A model generated the notes under the pieces. It saw nothing but the letters and a program-made list of their open reading frames with translations. It was not told the DNA's origin and searched no databases. Source: an uncultured Pseudomonadota bacterium (GTDB taxonomy: Bacteria; Pseudomonadota; Gammaproteobacteria; Burkholderiales; SG8-39). From it: a stretch of 34,671 bases of DNA. The stretch covers positions 1-34,671 of the forward strand of contig CAIKRR010000040.1 in NCBI GenBank assembly GCA_903829815.1, read 5' to 3'. This document shows, piece by piece, positions 1-8,960 of this stretch. Numbering within the stretch: the stretch's first letter is position 1; each line of letters begins with the position of its first letter. The position numbers were made by a program, and so were the translations under genes.

Positions 1-3000
1 ACGATGGCGTTGAACTCCACCAGCACGTATTCCGACTTGGTGGGCTGCAGATCGGCGTTGACGACGGTGCCGAGGTTGAAGCTGAGCGATGTCCCACTCA
101 CGCTCACGTCAGCCGCCGGCAGCACGAAGGTGGGTGTGATCGTGTTGATGCTCGACTGATCGCCCTGGATGGCGAGTCCGGCGCCCGACAGACCCGTGGC
201 GTCGGAGGTGATCGACAGGCCATCGCTCGACACGAAGGCGATGGTGGCTGTTCCATCATTGAGGTAGCTCACTCGCCCGCCCGTGAGGGTCATCAGCAAC
301 TGCAGGTTGCTGGTGGTGCTTTGCGGCAGGTCGACCAGCATGCGATAGCGCACGATTTCGCCGATGGCCACAACCGAGGTCACGTAACGACCGGCCGAGA
401 TGCCCGGTGCTGCCATCGGGGTGAGGTCGGGCGTGGCTGATTCCGAAGTCACCTGGGTGAGTTCCGGGGTGGCCGTGAAGATCGTGAAGGCGCCCGAGGC
501 GCTCGTGGCAAAGTTGTTCCGGACCGCATTGGCAGCCCCGGGTCCGTCGGCCCCGGTTCGCTCGGTGTTGGCTGCGGCGGCCACGCCGGTGCCGTTCAGT
601 GCCGACTGGCCAGCGTAGGCGCCGGGCAGCGAGGTCCAGGTGGCCTGAGCCGTATTGGTGACTGTCTGGCCGAAGGCCACGGCCTGAACGACCGTGGCGC
701 TGAACGTGAAACTCACCGACTCACCGACGCGCAGGTTGCTCAGGGTACTCGCCAGGGCGCTCGCGCTGGTCTGACTGCTGTCGACGGAGCCAAACGAATT
801 GTTGGTCGTACTGATCAGTTGCAGGTTCTGCAGGCCCTGCGGCAGGGCATCGGCAATGGCAACATCCCACGCATCGGTTGATCCGGTGTTTCGTACAACC
901 AGAGTGAAGGTGACCGTATCGCCGTACTGTGCCTGCGTGCGGTCGGGGGTGAGCGAGAGCGAGAGTGCGGGCTCCTGCACCATGACGGCGATGCTGCCCG
1001 AGCGAGCGTCAATCGGGTTGCTGGCGTCGGGGCCACTGCGGATGGCGCCTTGATTGACGAGGCTTAGCCCTTGGCGGTTGGCGAGCGCGTTGAGCACCAC
1101 CGCGCGGTAGGTGATCGTGACGGTCTCGGGCGTGGTGTTGTCGGTATCGGTGTTGGTGAGCGTGCCCAGCGAGAGCGTCATCAGGGCCCGATCGCTGCGA
1201 AACGTGGTGGTGGCGGCAAGGCCGCTCCAGGGGCCCAGGCTCGAGGTCACGGCAGCGCTGGCGGTGAGGCTGTCCACGCCCAGGAAGGCCAGTTGCCCGG
1301 GCGGCAACTGGTCGGTCACGACGGCGTTCGTCGTCGTGCCTTCACGCACGGTGACCACGAGCTGGTAGGTCAGTACTTCGCCGATCGCCACGTTGCTGCC
1401 GGTCGTGAACGCCTGGTCGGTGGCGATCAGTGATTTGGCGATGTTCGAGCCCGACCCCTCTGCCGTTGCCGAGTCGCTCTCTGCCCCATGCACGAATGAC
1501 ACGCCCCTGTAGACGCCGGCGTAGCTTGTGAGCGTGGCGGTCGAGGTGTAGACCACCTTGGGCTGTATCGCCACGGTCGGCGCCAGATCGAAGGTGATGA
1601 GGGCAACATCCGTTCCGCTCGACGGGCTCTTGGCACTGAGCACGGCAGCGGTCGGGTCGACCGGGTTCACGAGCCGGATCCCTTGAGCACTCTGGATCGC
1701 GGTGAGCAGGTCGGCCTGGGTCTTGCCGGCGGCGTAGGCACCGCCCGCGTCGACCAGAACGGTGCCGGCCGAGTCGGTGACGACCAGTCGGGTACCAGCG
1801 CCGTTCATGGCGTTGAAATGGAGGTTGGCTGACGCCTGGTTGAAGATCGGATCGAGTTGCTGGCTCACGCCGACGTCGTAGGCTCCCGAGGAGCCGGTGT
1901 TGCGCACCGTGATGGCAAACCGCACTGGGTCAGCCGAATCGATGCCGGTGACATTGGCATCGACCGGTGCTGCGCTCATGCCCGTGGTGTTGAGGATGCC
2001 GCCGGAGAACGGCACGGTGTTGGCGTTGAGTGCGTCGAGCAAGGTCCAGGACACGCCGCCGCCCGGGCCACTGCCACCCGCTCTCACGAAGTTGGCGTTG
2101 GTCTGGGTGGGGTCGACCGCGACGAAACCCTCGGTGATGACCAGGTTGGGTTCGCTGCGCGTCACCTGGACGATGGCCTGCTGTTGCAGCCTCGCGCCGG
2201 CCGAGTTGAACTGCGATTCCTGCCCCAGGTTGGTCATGCGCAGGCTGTCGACGTACTTGGCGGCCGAGGAGGTCACGGTGAAGAGCAGGTCGATCTTCTG
2301 CGGGGCCACGCTCGGGGCGAGGTAGCTGCCAAACTCGAACTGGATGCTGTTGGCCGAGGCCGAGGTAGTGACGCCTGTCGGTGTGAGCGGTGCGGTGTTG
2401 GTCGGACCGGCCAGCCACGTGCCGACCGCTGGCGTGGCGTCGGGACCGGCGTACCCTGTCCAGCCGGCAAACGAGCCGGTGAACCCCGGGTCGGTGGTGC
2501 TGAAGATGGGCAAGGGCAGAAAGGACTGCAGGTTCAACTGCTCGAAGCTGTTGGCGTTGAAGGTGTAGGTGAGCCGGTAGGTCACCTGATCGCCCGGTGC
2601 AATCCGGGTCGAACCATAGTTGGTGTTGCCGTCGATCGCGTAGATCGACAGTCCGAAGGCCCCTTGTGGAATCGTCACCCCGGCCCCGCTGTCATCGCTA
2701 CGGCCGGTGTAGAGCGTGGCGTACCCGTGGGCTGCATCGAGCAGATCGGCCGTGGCCCGTTCGGTGTTGCCCAGGCCGTCGGTTTCCTTGACACCCAGAT
2801 TGTTCTGGGTCGACAGAGGCGACCGGTACTGGTTGGCGATGGTAGCCCTGAAGGAGACCACGGCGCGTGTCGGATCGGTGGCGGGCGATCCGGGCAGTTG
2901 GGCGCCGCCGAAATGCCCGCTGCCGGCGATGGCTCCGGCCGTGATGGCGCCGGACAGATCAAACCCCATGCCGGTCGTGCCGTCGGGGTTGGCGGTGAGC

Positions 3001-5015
3001 CCGATGTCGGCATCGGCGAGTGCCTGGGTGCCGATGATCGTTCCGCCGCGGTAGAACGTGACGCTCGCCGAGCCGGGGGTGTAGACCAGTCCGTCACCCA
3101 GGGTGTCGTTGATCTGGAGGTGACCCGCCGTGAAGTAGTCGGATATCTGGGTGTCGAGCGTGTAGGTGACGGTATCGCCCGGGACGGCCGCGCCGCTGGT
3201 CACTGCGCCTTTTTGCGTGGCGATCGATTTTGCCTGGATGAGCACATTGCCCGCGCCGACCTGCTGCAGGGCTTGCTCCGCATCGCGCGGATCCTTTGGC
3301 ATCCAGGTGGCGGTGGCGGTATCACCACCCACCAGAGTGGCCGGTGCGCCCGTGGCACTGGCGAGCACCGGATTGCCGTTGGCGTCGACCTGCGGCACGT
3401 AGAAGGTCGAGGTGAAGCTCTGTGTGCCGGTGACGTTGCCGAAGTCCCAGATCACTTCCGCATTGTTGGACGCCTGCCCGACCGCAGGCGCGCTGAGCAG
3501 CGTCCCGGCACTGGCACTCGCCGACACGAACGCGATGCTGTTGGGCAGGCTCTGGATGATCTGGAGGTCGCTGAGCGTCTGCCCGGGGGCGACCTTGACG
3601 GTCGTGACGATCTGGCCGGGAAAATCGGGGCCGGTTGCCAGTTCGCCTTCGGCGTTGGCAAAACTGGTACTCACCGTGTAGACCCGCGGTGAGACGGTCA
3701 GGCTTGCACCGATCGCACTGGTGATGCTCGGGTCGGTAGCCCAGTCGGCGATCGGTGTCAGCCCATACTGGAACCCGGCGCGCGACTGGATCGTGAGGTC
3801 GGCTGCGGAACCACCGGCCGGGTCGACATCGGCAAGGTCGCTCAGGCTGGCATTGACCACGATGGGGGCAACCGGTTGTCCTGGGGTGAAACTGCCAAAG
3901 GGCAGTTGCAGCACGACCAGTTGATCGCCCGGGTGACCGCCAAAGGTCGAGGCATGGACGACGATCGGGTCGCCGTTCGAATCGCGGGCCAGCGGGTGGG
4001 TTGCGTTGCCTTGAGCGTCGAACGTGAGTACGGTGGTCGTGACCGCCGTACACATATAGGTGGCCGAGTTGAAGCTGACGCCGTCCAGGGGACCGCCGTT
4101 GACCCCGTCTTGACCCAGATGGGGAATGAAGAGGTCGACCCAGGGCCCGTAGCCGGTCTGCATGCCCGTATTGCCGAAGTCGATCTCGAACGAGAACGAT
4201 GTGCCGATGAGTACCTGGCTGGTGGTGACGTTCGGACCGGTCGGGAAGGTGGTACTCGGTGCTGCATCGAGCGCTGCTTCGGTGCCCACGATCGATCGGG
4301 TATCGATTGCCAGTGGCGTATGAATCGATCCGGTGGCGTATTCGAGCGTCCAGTCGCCACCGCTGCTCGCCGCGCCAGTGAGGTTGGTCGATGCGGCTAC
4401 GACCGCACCCGTAAGGCTCGCCACTGCATCGACAAACGCATGCCCGGCCTCGCCTTGCGCGAGATCGCACCCGAGCAGCAGGATGCCTGCGCCGGGCGCA
4501 AGCGCGGTTCGCCACTGACCGAAGACCTCGCCCGCGCTTCCTTGCAGGGCCGCGAGGTCCAGGGTGCGGTTACCCAGCAGCAGTTCGCCGGGTGCGCCGT
4601 GCGAGATGATCTGTAGCGAATCGACCGGCTCGGTCTGCGCCGCCAGAGTGTTGCTGATGATCTGCAGCGCATTGGCGCTGGCATCGATCAGGATGGCCGT
4701 TGCGCCCGGTGCGACCGTCTGCGCCAGTTGCGGGGCGTTGGCGACGCGCGTGTCGATGAAGACCAGGGTGTGGCCGGGCCCCGAGCCCGTCTCTGCCAGT
4801 CGCTCGGCCGGGTTCGCGGCGCTTGGGCCGGCCGCCTCTGCCAGCGCTCCGCCTGCGGCAGAGGCGGCATCGGCAACGCAAGCCTCAGCCGGGCTCTCCG
4901 GGTGGCTGGCTGTTACGTCCTGACTTGCGGCCGTCTGCGCGACCCCGGCTCCATCGAAGAGCATCCGGGGTTCGAGAGCCAGGAGGCGGGTGCGGGTGCG
5001 GGTGTGGGTGATCAT
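1..5015 (-). CDS. Giant DUF4347 / DUF11-repeat surface protein (3' end outside window)
   Basis: Open from an ATG at 5015 through the window edge, so 1671 codons are visible and the C-terminus is missing. The N-terminus carries the motif LALEPRMLFDGAG (residues 12-24), typical of giant DUF4347 proteins. A low-complexity Ala-rich linker follows, then a DUF4347 domain at about residues 83-235 with SHG and LLGCDLAQGEAGH landmarks. The rest is Thr/Ser/Asn-rich beta-sandwich sequence of DUF11 type; one clear unit has YGDTVTFTLVVRNTGS and a following ADALPQGL. I checked the frame at three widely spaced points and it is continuous. Such proteins are usually secreted, cell-surface or matrix proteins; adhesion is an inference. 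The Shine-Dalgarno sequence is poor. The preceding gene on the same strand encodes a protease/adaptor fusion that may process or export this protein. Confidence 0.9.
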   Translation of the reverse strand, partial: MITHTRTRTRLLALEPRMLFDGAGVAQTAASQDVTASHPESPAEACVADAASAAGGALAEAAGPSAANPAERLAETGSGPGHTLVFIDTRVANAPQLAQTVAPGATAILIDASANALQIISNTLAAQTEPVDSLQIISHGAPGELLLGNRTLDLAALQGSAGEVFGQWRTALAPGAGILLLGCDLAQGEAGHAFVDAVASLTGAVVAASTNLTGAASSGGDWTLEYATGSIHTPLAIDTRSIVGTEAALDAAPSTTFPTGPNVTTSQVLIGTSFSFEIDFGNTGMQTGYGPWVDLFIPHLGQDGVNGGPLDGVSFNSATYMCTAVTTTVLTFDAQGNATHPLARDSNGDPIVVHASTFGGHPGDQLVVLQLPFGSFTPGQPVAPIVVNASLSDLADVDPAGGSAADLTIQSRAGFQYGLTPIADWATDPSITSAIGASLTVSPRVYTVSTSFANAEGELATGPDFPGQIVTTVKVAPGQTLSDLQIIQSLPNSIAFVSASASAGTLLSAPAVGQASNNAEVIWDFGNVTGTQSFTSTFYVPQVDANGNPVLASATGAPATLVGGDTATATWMPKDPRDAEQALQQVGAGNVLIQAKSIATQKGAVTSGAAVPGDTVTYTLDTQISDYFTAGHLQINDTLGDGLVYTPGSASVTFYRGGTIIGTQALADADIGLTANPDGTTGMGFDLSGAITAGAIAGSGHFGGAQLPGSPATDPTRAVVSFRATIANQYRSPLSTQNNLGVKETDGLGNTERATADLLDAAHGYATLYTGRSDDSGAGVTIPQGAFGLSIYAIDGNTNYGSTRIAPGDQVTYRLTYTFNANSFEQLNLQSFLPLPIFSTTDPGFTGSFAGWTGYAGPDATPAVGTWLAGPTNTAPLTPTGVTTSASANSIQFEFGSYLAPSVAPQKIDLLFTVTSSAAKYVDSLRMTNLGQESQFNSAGARLQQQAIVQVTRSEPNLVITEGFVAVDPTQTNANFVRAGGSGPGGGVSWTLLDALNANTVPFSGGILNTTGMSAAPVDANVTGIDSADPVRFAITVRNTGSSGAYDVGVSQQLDPIFNQASANLHFNAMNGAGTRLVVTDSAGTVLVDAGGAYAAGKTQADLLTAIQSAQGIRLVNPVDPTAAVLSAKSPSSGTDVALITFDLAPTVAIQPKVVYTSTATLTSYAGVYRGVSFVHGAESDSATAEGSGSNIAKSLIATDQAFTTGSNVAIGEVLTYQLVVTVREGTTTNAVVTDQLPPGQLAFLGVDSLTASAAVTSSLGPWSGLAATTTFRSDRALMTLSLGTLTNTDTDNTTPETVTITYRAVVLNALANRQGLSLVNQGAIRSGPDASNPIDARSGSIAVMVQEPALSLSLTPDRTQAQYGDTVTFTLVVRNTGSTDAWDVAIADALPQGLQNLQLISTTNNSFGSVDSSQTSASALASTLSNLRVGESVSFTFSATVVQAVAFGQTVTNTAQATWTSLPGAYAGQSALNGTGVAAAANTERTGADGPGAANAVRNNFATSASGAFTIFTATPELTQVTSESATPDLTPMAAPGISAGRYVTSVVAIGEIVRYRMLVDLPQSTTSNLQLLMTLTGGRVSYLNDGTATIAFVSSDGLSITSDATGLSGAGLAIQGDQSSINTITPTFVLPAADVSVSGTSLSFNLGTVVNADLQPTKSEYVLVEFNAI

Positions 5016-5084
5016 GCACGGGTCATGCTGAGGGAGCCGCTTTGACGAGCAAAGTCTTGTCGCCAGGATCCGGTATTTACTCAC

Positions 5085-5124
5085 ATATTGCGAAATATTG
5101 CTTAACAGCGTGAAATATTCACGA
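5085..5124 (-). promoter_or_regulatory. AT-rich repeat cluster upstream of the giant surface-protein gene
   Basis: The 201-bp gap between the two minus-strand genes holds a sharply AT-rich patch in otherwise GC-rich DNA. The octamer GAAATATT occurs at 5092-5099 and 5112-5119, 20 bp apart (about two helical turns). Both copies sit in near-palindromes (GCGAAATATTGC and GTGAAATATTCAC). ATTGC also repeats 10 bp apart within 5087-5101. The cluster lies 70-109 bp upstream of the ATG. It is probably a promoter with a regulator site. No convincing -35/-10 pair was assigned, and the regulator is unknown. Confidence 0.4.
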
Positions 5125-5216
5125 TCTCTCGATGCTCTGGCGCGTTTCATGCTCGGGCTTCGAATAGCGCGCTGGACGCTTTCTGCGCGATGAGCAAAGA
5201 CGCTGGCAGCACCCGC

Positions 5217-7346
5217 TCAAAACCCGCTTTCACGAAGAATCAGGGCTGCCGTGCGGCTGAAGAGGTTGCTCGCGACCGCCTGCAGGCCGATGTCGATGCG
5301 CGCCCGCCCGCGCAGCACCCTGTCGGCATCGGGGGTGCCGGGATCGGCCTCGATGGTTATCCGGTAGAGCGGGTCGTGGGCGCGCAGGCTGCGGCCTGGT
5401 TCGGCACTGACGGCAATTTCTCCCCCGTGTGTCGAGGCAAGCAGCGGCCGAGGCACGATGGCCATGACAGCGGTGTCGATGCTGCTGATATGGCCGCGGA
5501 CGACCGGCCGGCCGGCTGCCGCCGGGTAGAAGCTCACGGCCTGACCGGGTGCAAGTGCACCCACCTGTTGCTCGCCGACATAGGCTTCCAACAGGGCGCC
5601 GCGGTCACTCGTCACCCGCAGCAGAAGCTGTTTCGGGTTGACCCAGCGGTCCTGGACCAGATCGGTCGGCAGGTCGCGAACACGGCCGTCGCTCTGGGCG
5701 ATCAGGTCCAACTGTGCCGCCTCGGCCCGCGCCGCTTCAAGGTCTGCCAGACTCTCTGCCAGTTGTTCCATGACGACTCGCGTGCGCTCGAGTCGTTGTT
5801 CCGAGGTGCCGCGTAGCCTGAGTTCGGCTTGATGGCTGCGGATGCGCATCTCGGTGCGCTCGATGCGTGATTGCAGATCGGGTGACTCCAGCAGCACCAG
5901 TCGATCGCCTTTGCGAACGAGGGCGCCGTTCCTGACCGCTACTTGGGCAACCCGGGCTGGCACAGGGGCAAACAGGTTCTGTTCCTCGCGTGCGCGCATC
6001 AGGGCCGGCGCACTCACATCGCTTGCCACCGGAACCAGCCAGGCGAGGAGCGCCAGCGTGATCAGGGTCAGACCGATGGCGTGCGGTCGCCAACGCATGT
6101 CGAGTCGATGGCGCCAGAGCCAGCGCATCTCGGTCCAGATCGGTCGCGCGATGAACCACCCGATCTCTACGGCCATCAGCGCGATGCCCAGCAGCTTGAA
6201 GAACAGATGGTAGACCAGGAGCGCGATACCCAGGAAAAGCACCAGCCGATAGGCCCAGGTGGCCAGCGCAAAGAGAATCAGCCCCGCCCGCTGACCAGGG
6301 CTCCAGTCAGGCTCGGGTGCGGCATGCTCGATGCCGAATACCCGACTGCGGATCCAGTGACGGGCGAGGGCGCCGCTGCGCTCGTGAAGATTGGGCATGT
6401 CGAGCGCGTCGGAAAGCAGGTAATAGCCGTCAAAGCGCATGAATGGGCTTGCGTTGATGGCCAGGGTGAGCACCCAGGTCGTGGTGGCCAGCAGGAAGAA
6501 GACGCTGCGCACCGGTCCGTCGGGGGCGAGGCCCCAGCACAGTGCCGCAAGGATCGCGAGGGCGAGTTCGGCTGTGATCCCGGCGGCTGCCACGCGGAAG
6601 CGGTGGCGCGGATTGGTGAGCTTCCAGCTCTCGCTGGTGTCGGTGTAGAGCATCGGCCACAGAACGAGGAAGGCCACGCCCATGGTGGGCACCCGCACAC
6701 CGTAGTGCCGTGCCGTCCAGGCGTGCGCCAGTTCGTGCAAGGTCTTCGACACGCCGATCGCAAGCGCATACCCGAGCAAGCCCTCGAGGGTGAAAAAGTA
6801 CTGGAAGGTCTGGCTGAAGGTTTCCCATTGTCGCGTCACGAGCAGCAGGTCGGCCAGCGCAACTGCGGCAAGCACGGCCAGCATGAACGGATGCACGAGC
6901 GCTCGCGCCAGCGGCAGGGTGGCGTCCAGGAATCCGCTCGGACGCACGAGTGGAATGCGAAAGAAAAGGTAATGGTGCAGCAGCGTTTCCTGCCACGGCC
7001 GTACTCCAGCCAGCCAGCGCCGCTTCAATCCCTGCTGTGCGCGGCGATCAATGCCGAGCAGGAGCTGGTTGCGCCCAAGAAATTCGAGCAGTTCGGCCAG
7101 TTCGGCCGGCTGCGGTTCAAGCGTGGTCTGGGCCGCAACCCGGGCGATGAGCGTGCGACCGTCGGCGACCTCGTCCCAGCGCGAGAGCAGTTCGAATTCG
7201 AGCCAGCCGATCTGGAAGAAGCGGTTGCGGATCGCATCCTGGATGCGCCAGGTGGGCGAGCCGTCGCTCTGGACTGGGCCGGGCAGCAGCTTCAGGTCTT
7301 GCCGCAGTGGGGGCAGTTGCCGGTCAGAGATCGCGGGTGTGTCCAC
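5217..7346 (-). CDS. PqqD-like / M50 metalloprotease / HlyD-type adaptor fusion membrane protein
   Basis: About 709 residues. The N-terminal ~110 residues resemble PqqD-like/winged-helix segments that precede this type of M50 protease. The membrane region contains HELAH (about 204-208), the zinc motif of site-2 proteases, and a later N-x2-P-x4-DG segment (INASPFMRFDGYYLL) supplying the third ligand. Several hydrophobic helices flank these motifs. After the last membrane helix comes an HlyD-like periplasmic part: a lipoyl-type half-motif (LFAPVPARVAQV), an Arg/Glu-rich coiled coil, the second half-motif, and a beta-barrel region. The start is uncertain. I chose GTG 7346 because the reading frame upstream, to an ATG at 7562, looks like non-coding promoter DNA. 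The gene lies directly upstream of the giant DUF4347 gene. Processing or export of that protein is inferred, not shown. Confidence 0.88.
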   Translation of the reverse strand: MDTPAISDRQLPPLRQDLKLLPGPVQSDGSPTWRIQDAIRNRFFQIGWLEFELLSRWDEVADGRTLIARVAAQTTLEPQPAELAELLEFLGRNQLLLGIDRRAQQGLKRRWLAGVRPWQETLLHHYLFFRIPLVRPSGFLDATLPLARALVHPFMLAVLAAVALADLLLVTRQWETFSQTFQYFFTLEGLLGYALAIGVSKTLHELAHAWTARHYGVRVPTMGVAFLVLWPMLYTDTSESWKLTNPRHRFRVAAAGITAELALAILAALCWGLAPDGPVRSVFFLLATTTWVLTLAINASPFMRFDGYYLLSDALDMPNLHERSGALARHWIRSRVFGIEHAAPEPDWSPGQRAGLILFALATWAYRLVLFLGIALLVYHLFFKLLGIALMAVEIGWFIARPIWTEMRWLWRHRLDMRWRPHAIGLTLITLALLAWLVPVASDVSAPALMRAREEQNLFAPVPARVAQVAVRNGALVRKGDRLVLLESPDLQSRIERTEMRIRSHQAELRLRGTSEQRLERTRVVMEQLAESLADLEAARAEAAQLDLIAQSDGRVRDLPTDLVQDRWVNPKQLLLRVTSDRGALLEAYVGEQQVGALAPGQAVSFYPAAAGRPVVRGHISSIDTAVMAIVPRPLLASTHGGEIAVSAEPGRSLRAHDPLYRITIEADPGTPDADRVLRGRARIDIGLQAVASNLFSRTAALILRESGF

Positions 7347-7426
7347 GTGGGCGAGGGAGCGTCCGGTGCGTGCCCGGTGTGCGCTGTTGCTGATCGGGCG
7401 GGGCGATGGGGTGCACCTGCAGCGGC

Positions 7427-7443
7427 GCAATGATTCGCAATAT
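7427..7443 (-). promoter_or_regulatory. 17-bp element shared with the giant-gene promoter
   Basis: On the minus strand this reads ATATTGCGAATCATTGC. The plus strand at 5085-5101 reads ATATTGCGAAATATTGC, so 15 of 17 bases match. ATTGC repeats at 10-bp spacing in both copies, as in many response-regulator sites. It lies 81 bp upstream of the chosen GTG of the protease/adaptor gene; the other copy lies 70 bp upstream of the giant gene. It could also act on the divergent hydrolase gene at 7583. It is a candidate operator only. Confidence 0.35.
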
Positions 7444-7582
7444 ATCAAGCTCGGGCCCGCCGCAGGCGATACCTCCGCGCGCATCTCGGGCACGGCTTGG
7501 GCTAGCATGTCGTGCCAATCGCTGCGCCAGGCACTGCCTGGGCAGACGAGGGTTGCGATCACCAGACAAGGGAGGGGACATC

Positions 7583-8401
7583 ATGGCAACGGGTATCGGT
7601 CGTCAGGCGTGGCACGTGGTGCGGGCAGCGTTTGCCGGTTCATTGCTGCTGGCAGGTGTTGCGCACGCCGAGGTGCGTGGGCAGGTGGTGGAATACACCC
7701 AGGGCGGACAGGTGTTCGAGGGCTACCTTGCCTGGGACGATGCGGTGCAGGGAAAGCGTCCGGGGGTTCTGGTGGTGCAGACCTGGACCGGTGTGGGTGA
7801 CTTCATTCGCAAGCGCACCGAAATGGTGGCTGCCATGGGTTATGTGGCCTTTGCCCCCGATGTCTACGGCAAGGGCGTACGCCCGAAGCCACCGCGCGAA
7901 ACCGGGGCCGAGATGTCCAAGTACACCGGCAACAGGCCGCTCCTGCGTGAGCGCATGACCGCCGGATTCGATGTGCTCAAGGCCAACCCCATGGCCGATG
8001 TGTCGCGGCTTGCGGCGATCGGCTTCTGTTTCGGTGGTACGGGCGTGCTTGAACTCGCTCGTACCGGGGCCGACCTGCGCGGTGTGGTGAGCTTTCATGG
8101 CGGGCCCTTGAGCAGCCCCACACCGGAGGACGGGCGCAACATCAAGGGCTCGGTGCTGATCCTGCACGGCGCCGATGATCCCAATGTGCCGGCCGCCGAC
8201 ATCGCTGCTGTCCAGAAGGAGTTGCGCGATGTAAAGGCCGACTGGCAGTTCGTGGCCTACGCCAATGCGGTGCACAGCTTCACCGATCCGGCTGCGGGTA
8301 ACGACAACGCGCGCGGCGCCGCCTACAACGCCATTGCCGACCGGCGATCGTGGATCGCCATGCAGGACTTCTTTCGCGAGATCGGCATCGCGAAGCCCTG
8401 A
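7583..8401 (+). CDS. Exported dienelactone hydrolase family protein
   Basis: A 272-residue alpha/beta hydrolase starting at ATG 7583, with a strong ribosome-binding site (AGGGAGGGG, 7568-7576). Residues 1-29 form a signal peptide ending in AHA, so the enzyme is predicted to be periplasmic. The nucleophile is the Cys of GFCFGG, as in dienelactone hydrolases, which use Cys-Asp-His. The Asp is in HGADDPNVP and the His in NAVHSF. Family members hydrolyse lactones or esters, but many exported ones have no known substrate. The gene is transcribed alone and divergently from the protease/adaptor gene; a hairpin follows its stop. Cytosolic clcD/tfdE-type enzymes lack the signal peptide, so a role in chloroaromatic breakdown is not implied. 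Confidence 0.92.
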   Translation: MATGIGRQAWHVVRAAFAGSLLLAGVAHAEVRGQVVEYTQGGQVFEGYLAWDDAVQGKRPGVLVVQTWTGVGDFIRKRTEMVAAMGYVAFAPDVYGKGVRPKPPRETGAEMSKYTGNRPLLRERMTAGFDVLKANPMADVSRLAAIGFCFGGTGVLELARTGADLRGVVSFHGGPLSSPTPEDGRNIKGSVLILHGADDPNVPAADIAAVQKELRDVKADWQFVAYANAVHSFTDPAAGNDNARGAAYNAIADRRSWIAMQDFFREIGIAKP

Positions 8402-8413
8402 GCGAGCCGGGCC

Positions 8414-8432
8414 CCGGGGCCTGCGGCCCCGG
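8414..8432 (+). terminator. Terminator-like GC hairpin after the hydrolase gene
   Basis: A perfect 8-bp inverted repeat (CCGGGGCC / GGCCCCGG) with a TGC loop begins 13 bases after the stop codon of the dienelactone hydrolase gene. There is no T-run behind it, so intrinsic termination is uncertain. Confidence 0.4.
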
Positions 8433-8656
8433 ACAGTGTGACGTCATGTCGGCGTGGCCGGTGATGCGGGGTATGCCGTGCTGCCGAGGCTTCTCCCCTA
8501 TCAGGTGAATCGGGTCGCGATCGATCCGGCCGAGCGATTGGGATCGTTGCCACGCATCGGGCCTGTCCTCTGTGCACCCGCGCCGGCGCAGGCCACAGAG
8601 CGTGATCCGAGCCGCAAAGTCGCACCGAACGCAGTGGACCTCAAGGAGGGCAGATA

Positions 8657-8960
8657 GTGAAAGCGATACCTGCTGAGGAGCGTGAGTCAGCGCCGTTGTG
8701 CCGGGTTGGTTGCGGCCGTGCGGCGGCGAGGGCGCTTCGCGTCCGGTACTTGAGGCGTCTGTTCGTCTCGGGTCTGTCGGCCTTGGCCCTGAGTCTGGGG
8801 TGATGGATCAGGTTCTTCGGTGGTGATCAATGGCGCGTTGCCGTTTCCTCTGGCCGGGGGGATCGGTCGGTTTGTCGACGTCTACGGACGCATTCCCGCG
8901 CGCCAGAACGTCAGGCCTCAATCCTATGGCGACACCATCCTCATCACCGTGAACTTCTGA
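8657..8960 (+). pseudogene. Spore-coat-U (SCPU) domain secretory protein gene with large internal deletion
   Basis: A GTG at 8657, preceded by an ideal AGGAGG (8644-8649), opens a frame that encodes a basic N-terminus and a signal-peptide-like hydrophobic stretch (RRLFVSGLSALALSLG), then stops at TGA 8801-8803. In another frame, from about 8793 to TGA 8958-8960, lies a recognisable SCPU C-terminus: VWGDGSG, then VDVYGRIPARQNV, then YGDTILITVNF. In intact SCPU proteins about 100 residues with two conserved Cys separate these parts. The signal peptide therefore appears joined, out of frame, to the last third of the domain. SCPU proteins are periplasmic or pilus-like subunits. A short N-terminal peptide might still be made, but no functional product is expected. 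Confidence 0.65.

Noticed and set aside
1857-3692. A 611-codon open frame on the plus strand opposite the giant surface-protein gene
   Set aside because: Its translation is rich in Gly, Arg and Val with no domain, while the minus strand reads as proper DUF11 sequence. Long antisense frames are common in GC-rich DNA.
5943-7433. A 496-codon plus-strand frame opposite the protease/adaptor gene
   Set aside because: It is an antisense shadow. The minus strand carries HELAH and adaptor motifs.
7347-7562. An N-terminal extension of the protease/adaptor protein to ATG 7562
   Set aside because: The 72 added residues are Arg/Pro/Ser-rich and featureless, and they would cover an AT-rich region that looks like the divergent promoter.
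8454-8657. Possible 67-residue gene between the hydrolase and the SCPU remnant
   Set aside because: There is no ribosome-binding site and no recognisable sequence. It ends exactly where the SCPU remnant's ribosome-binding site and start lie.
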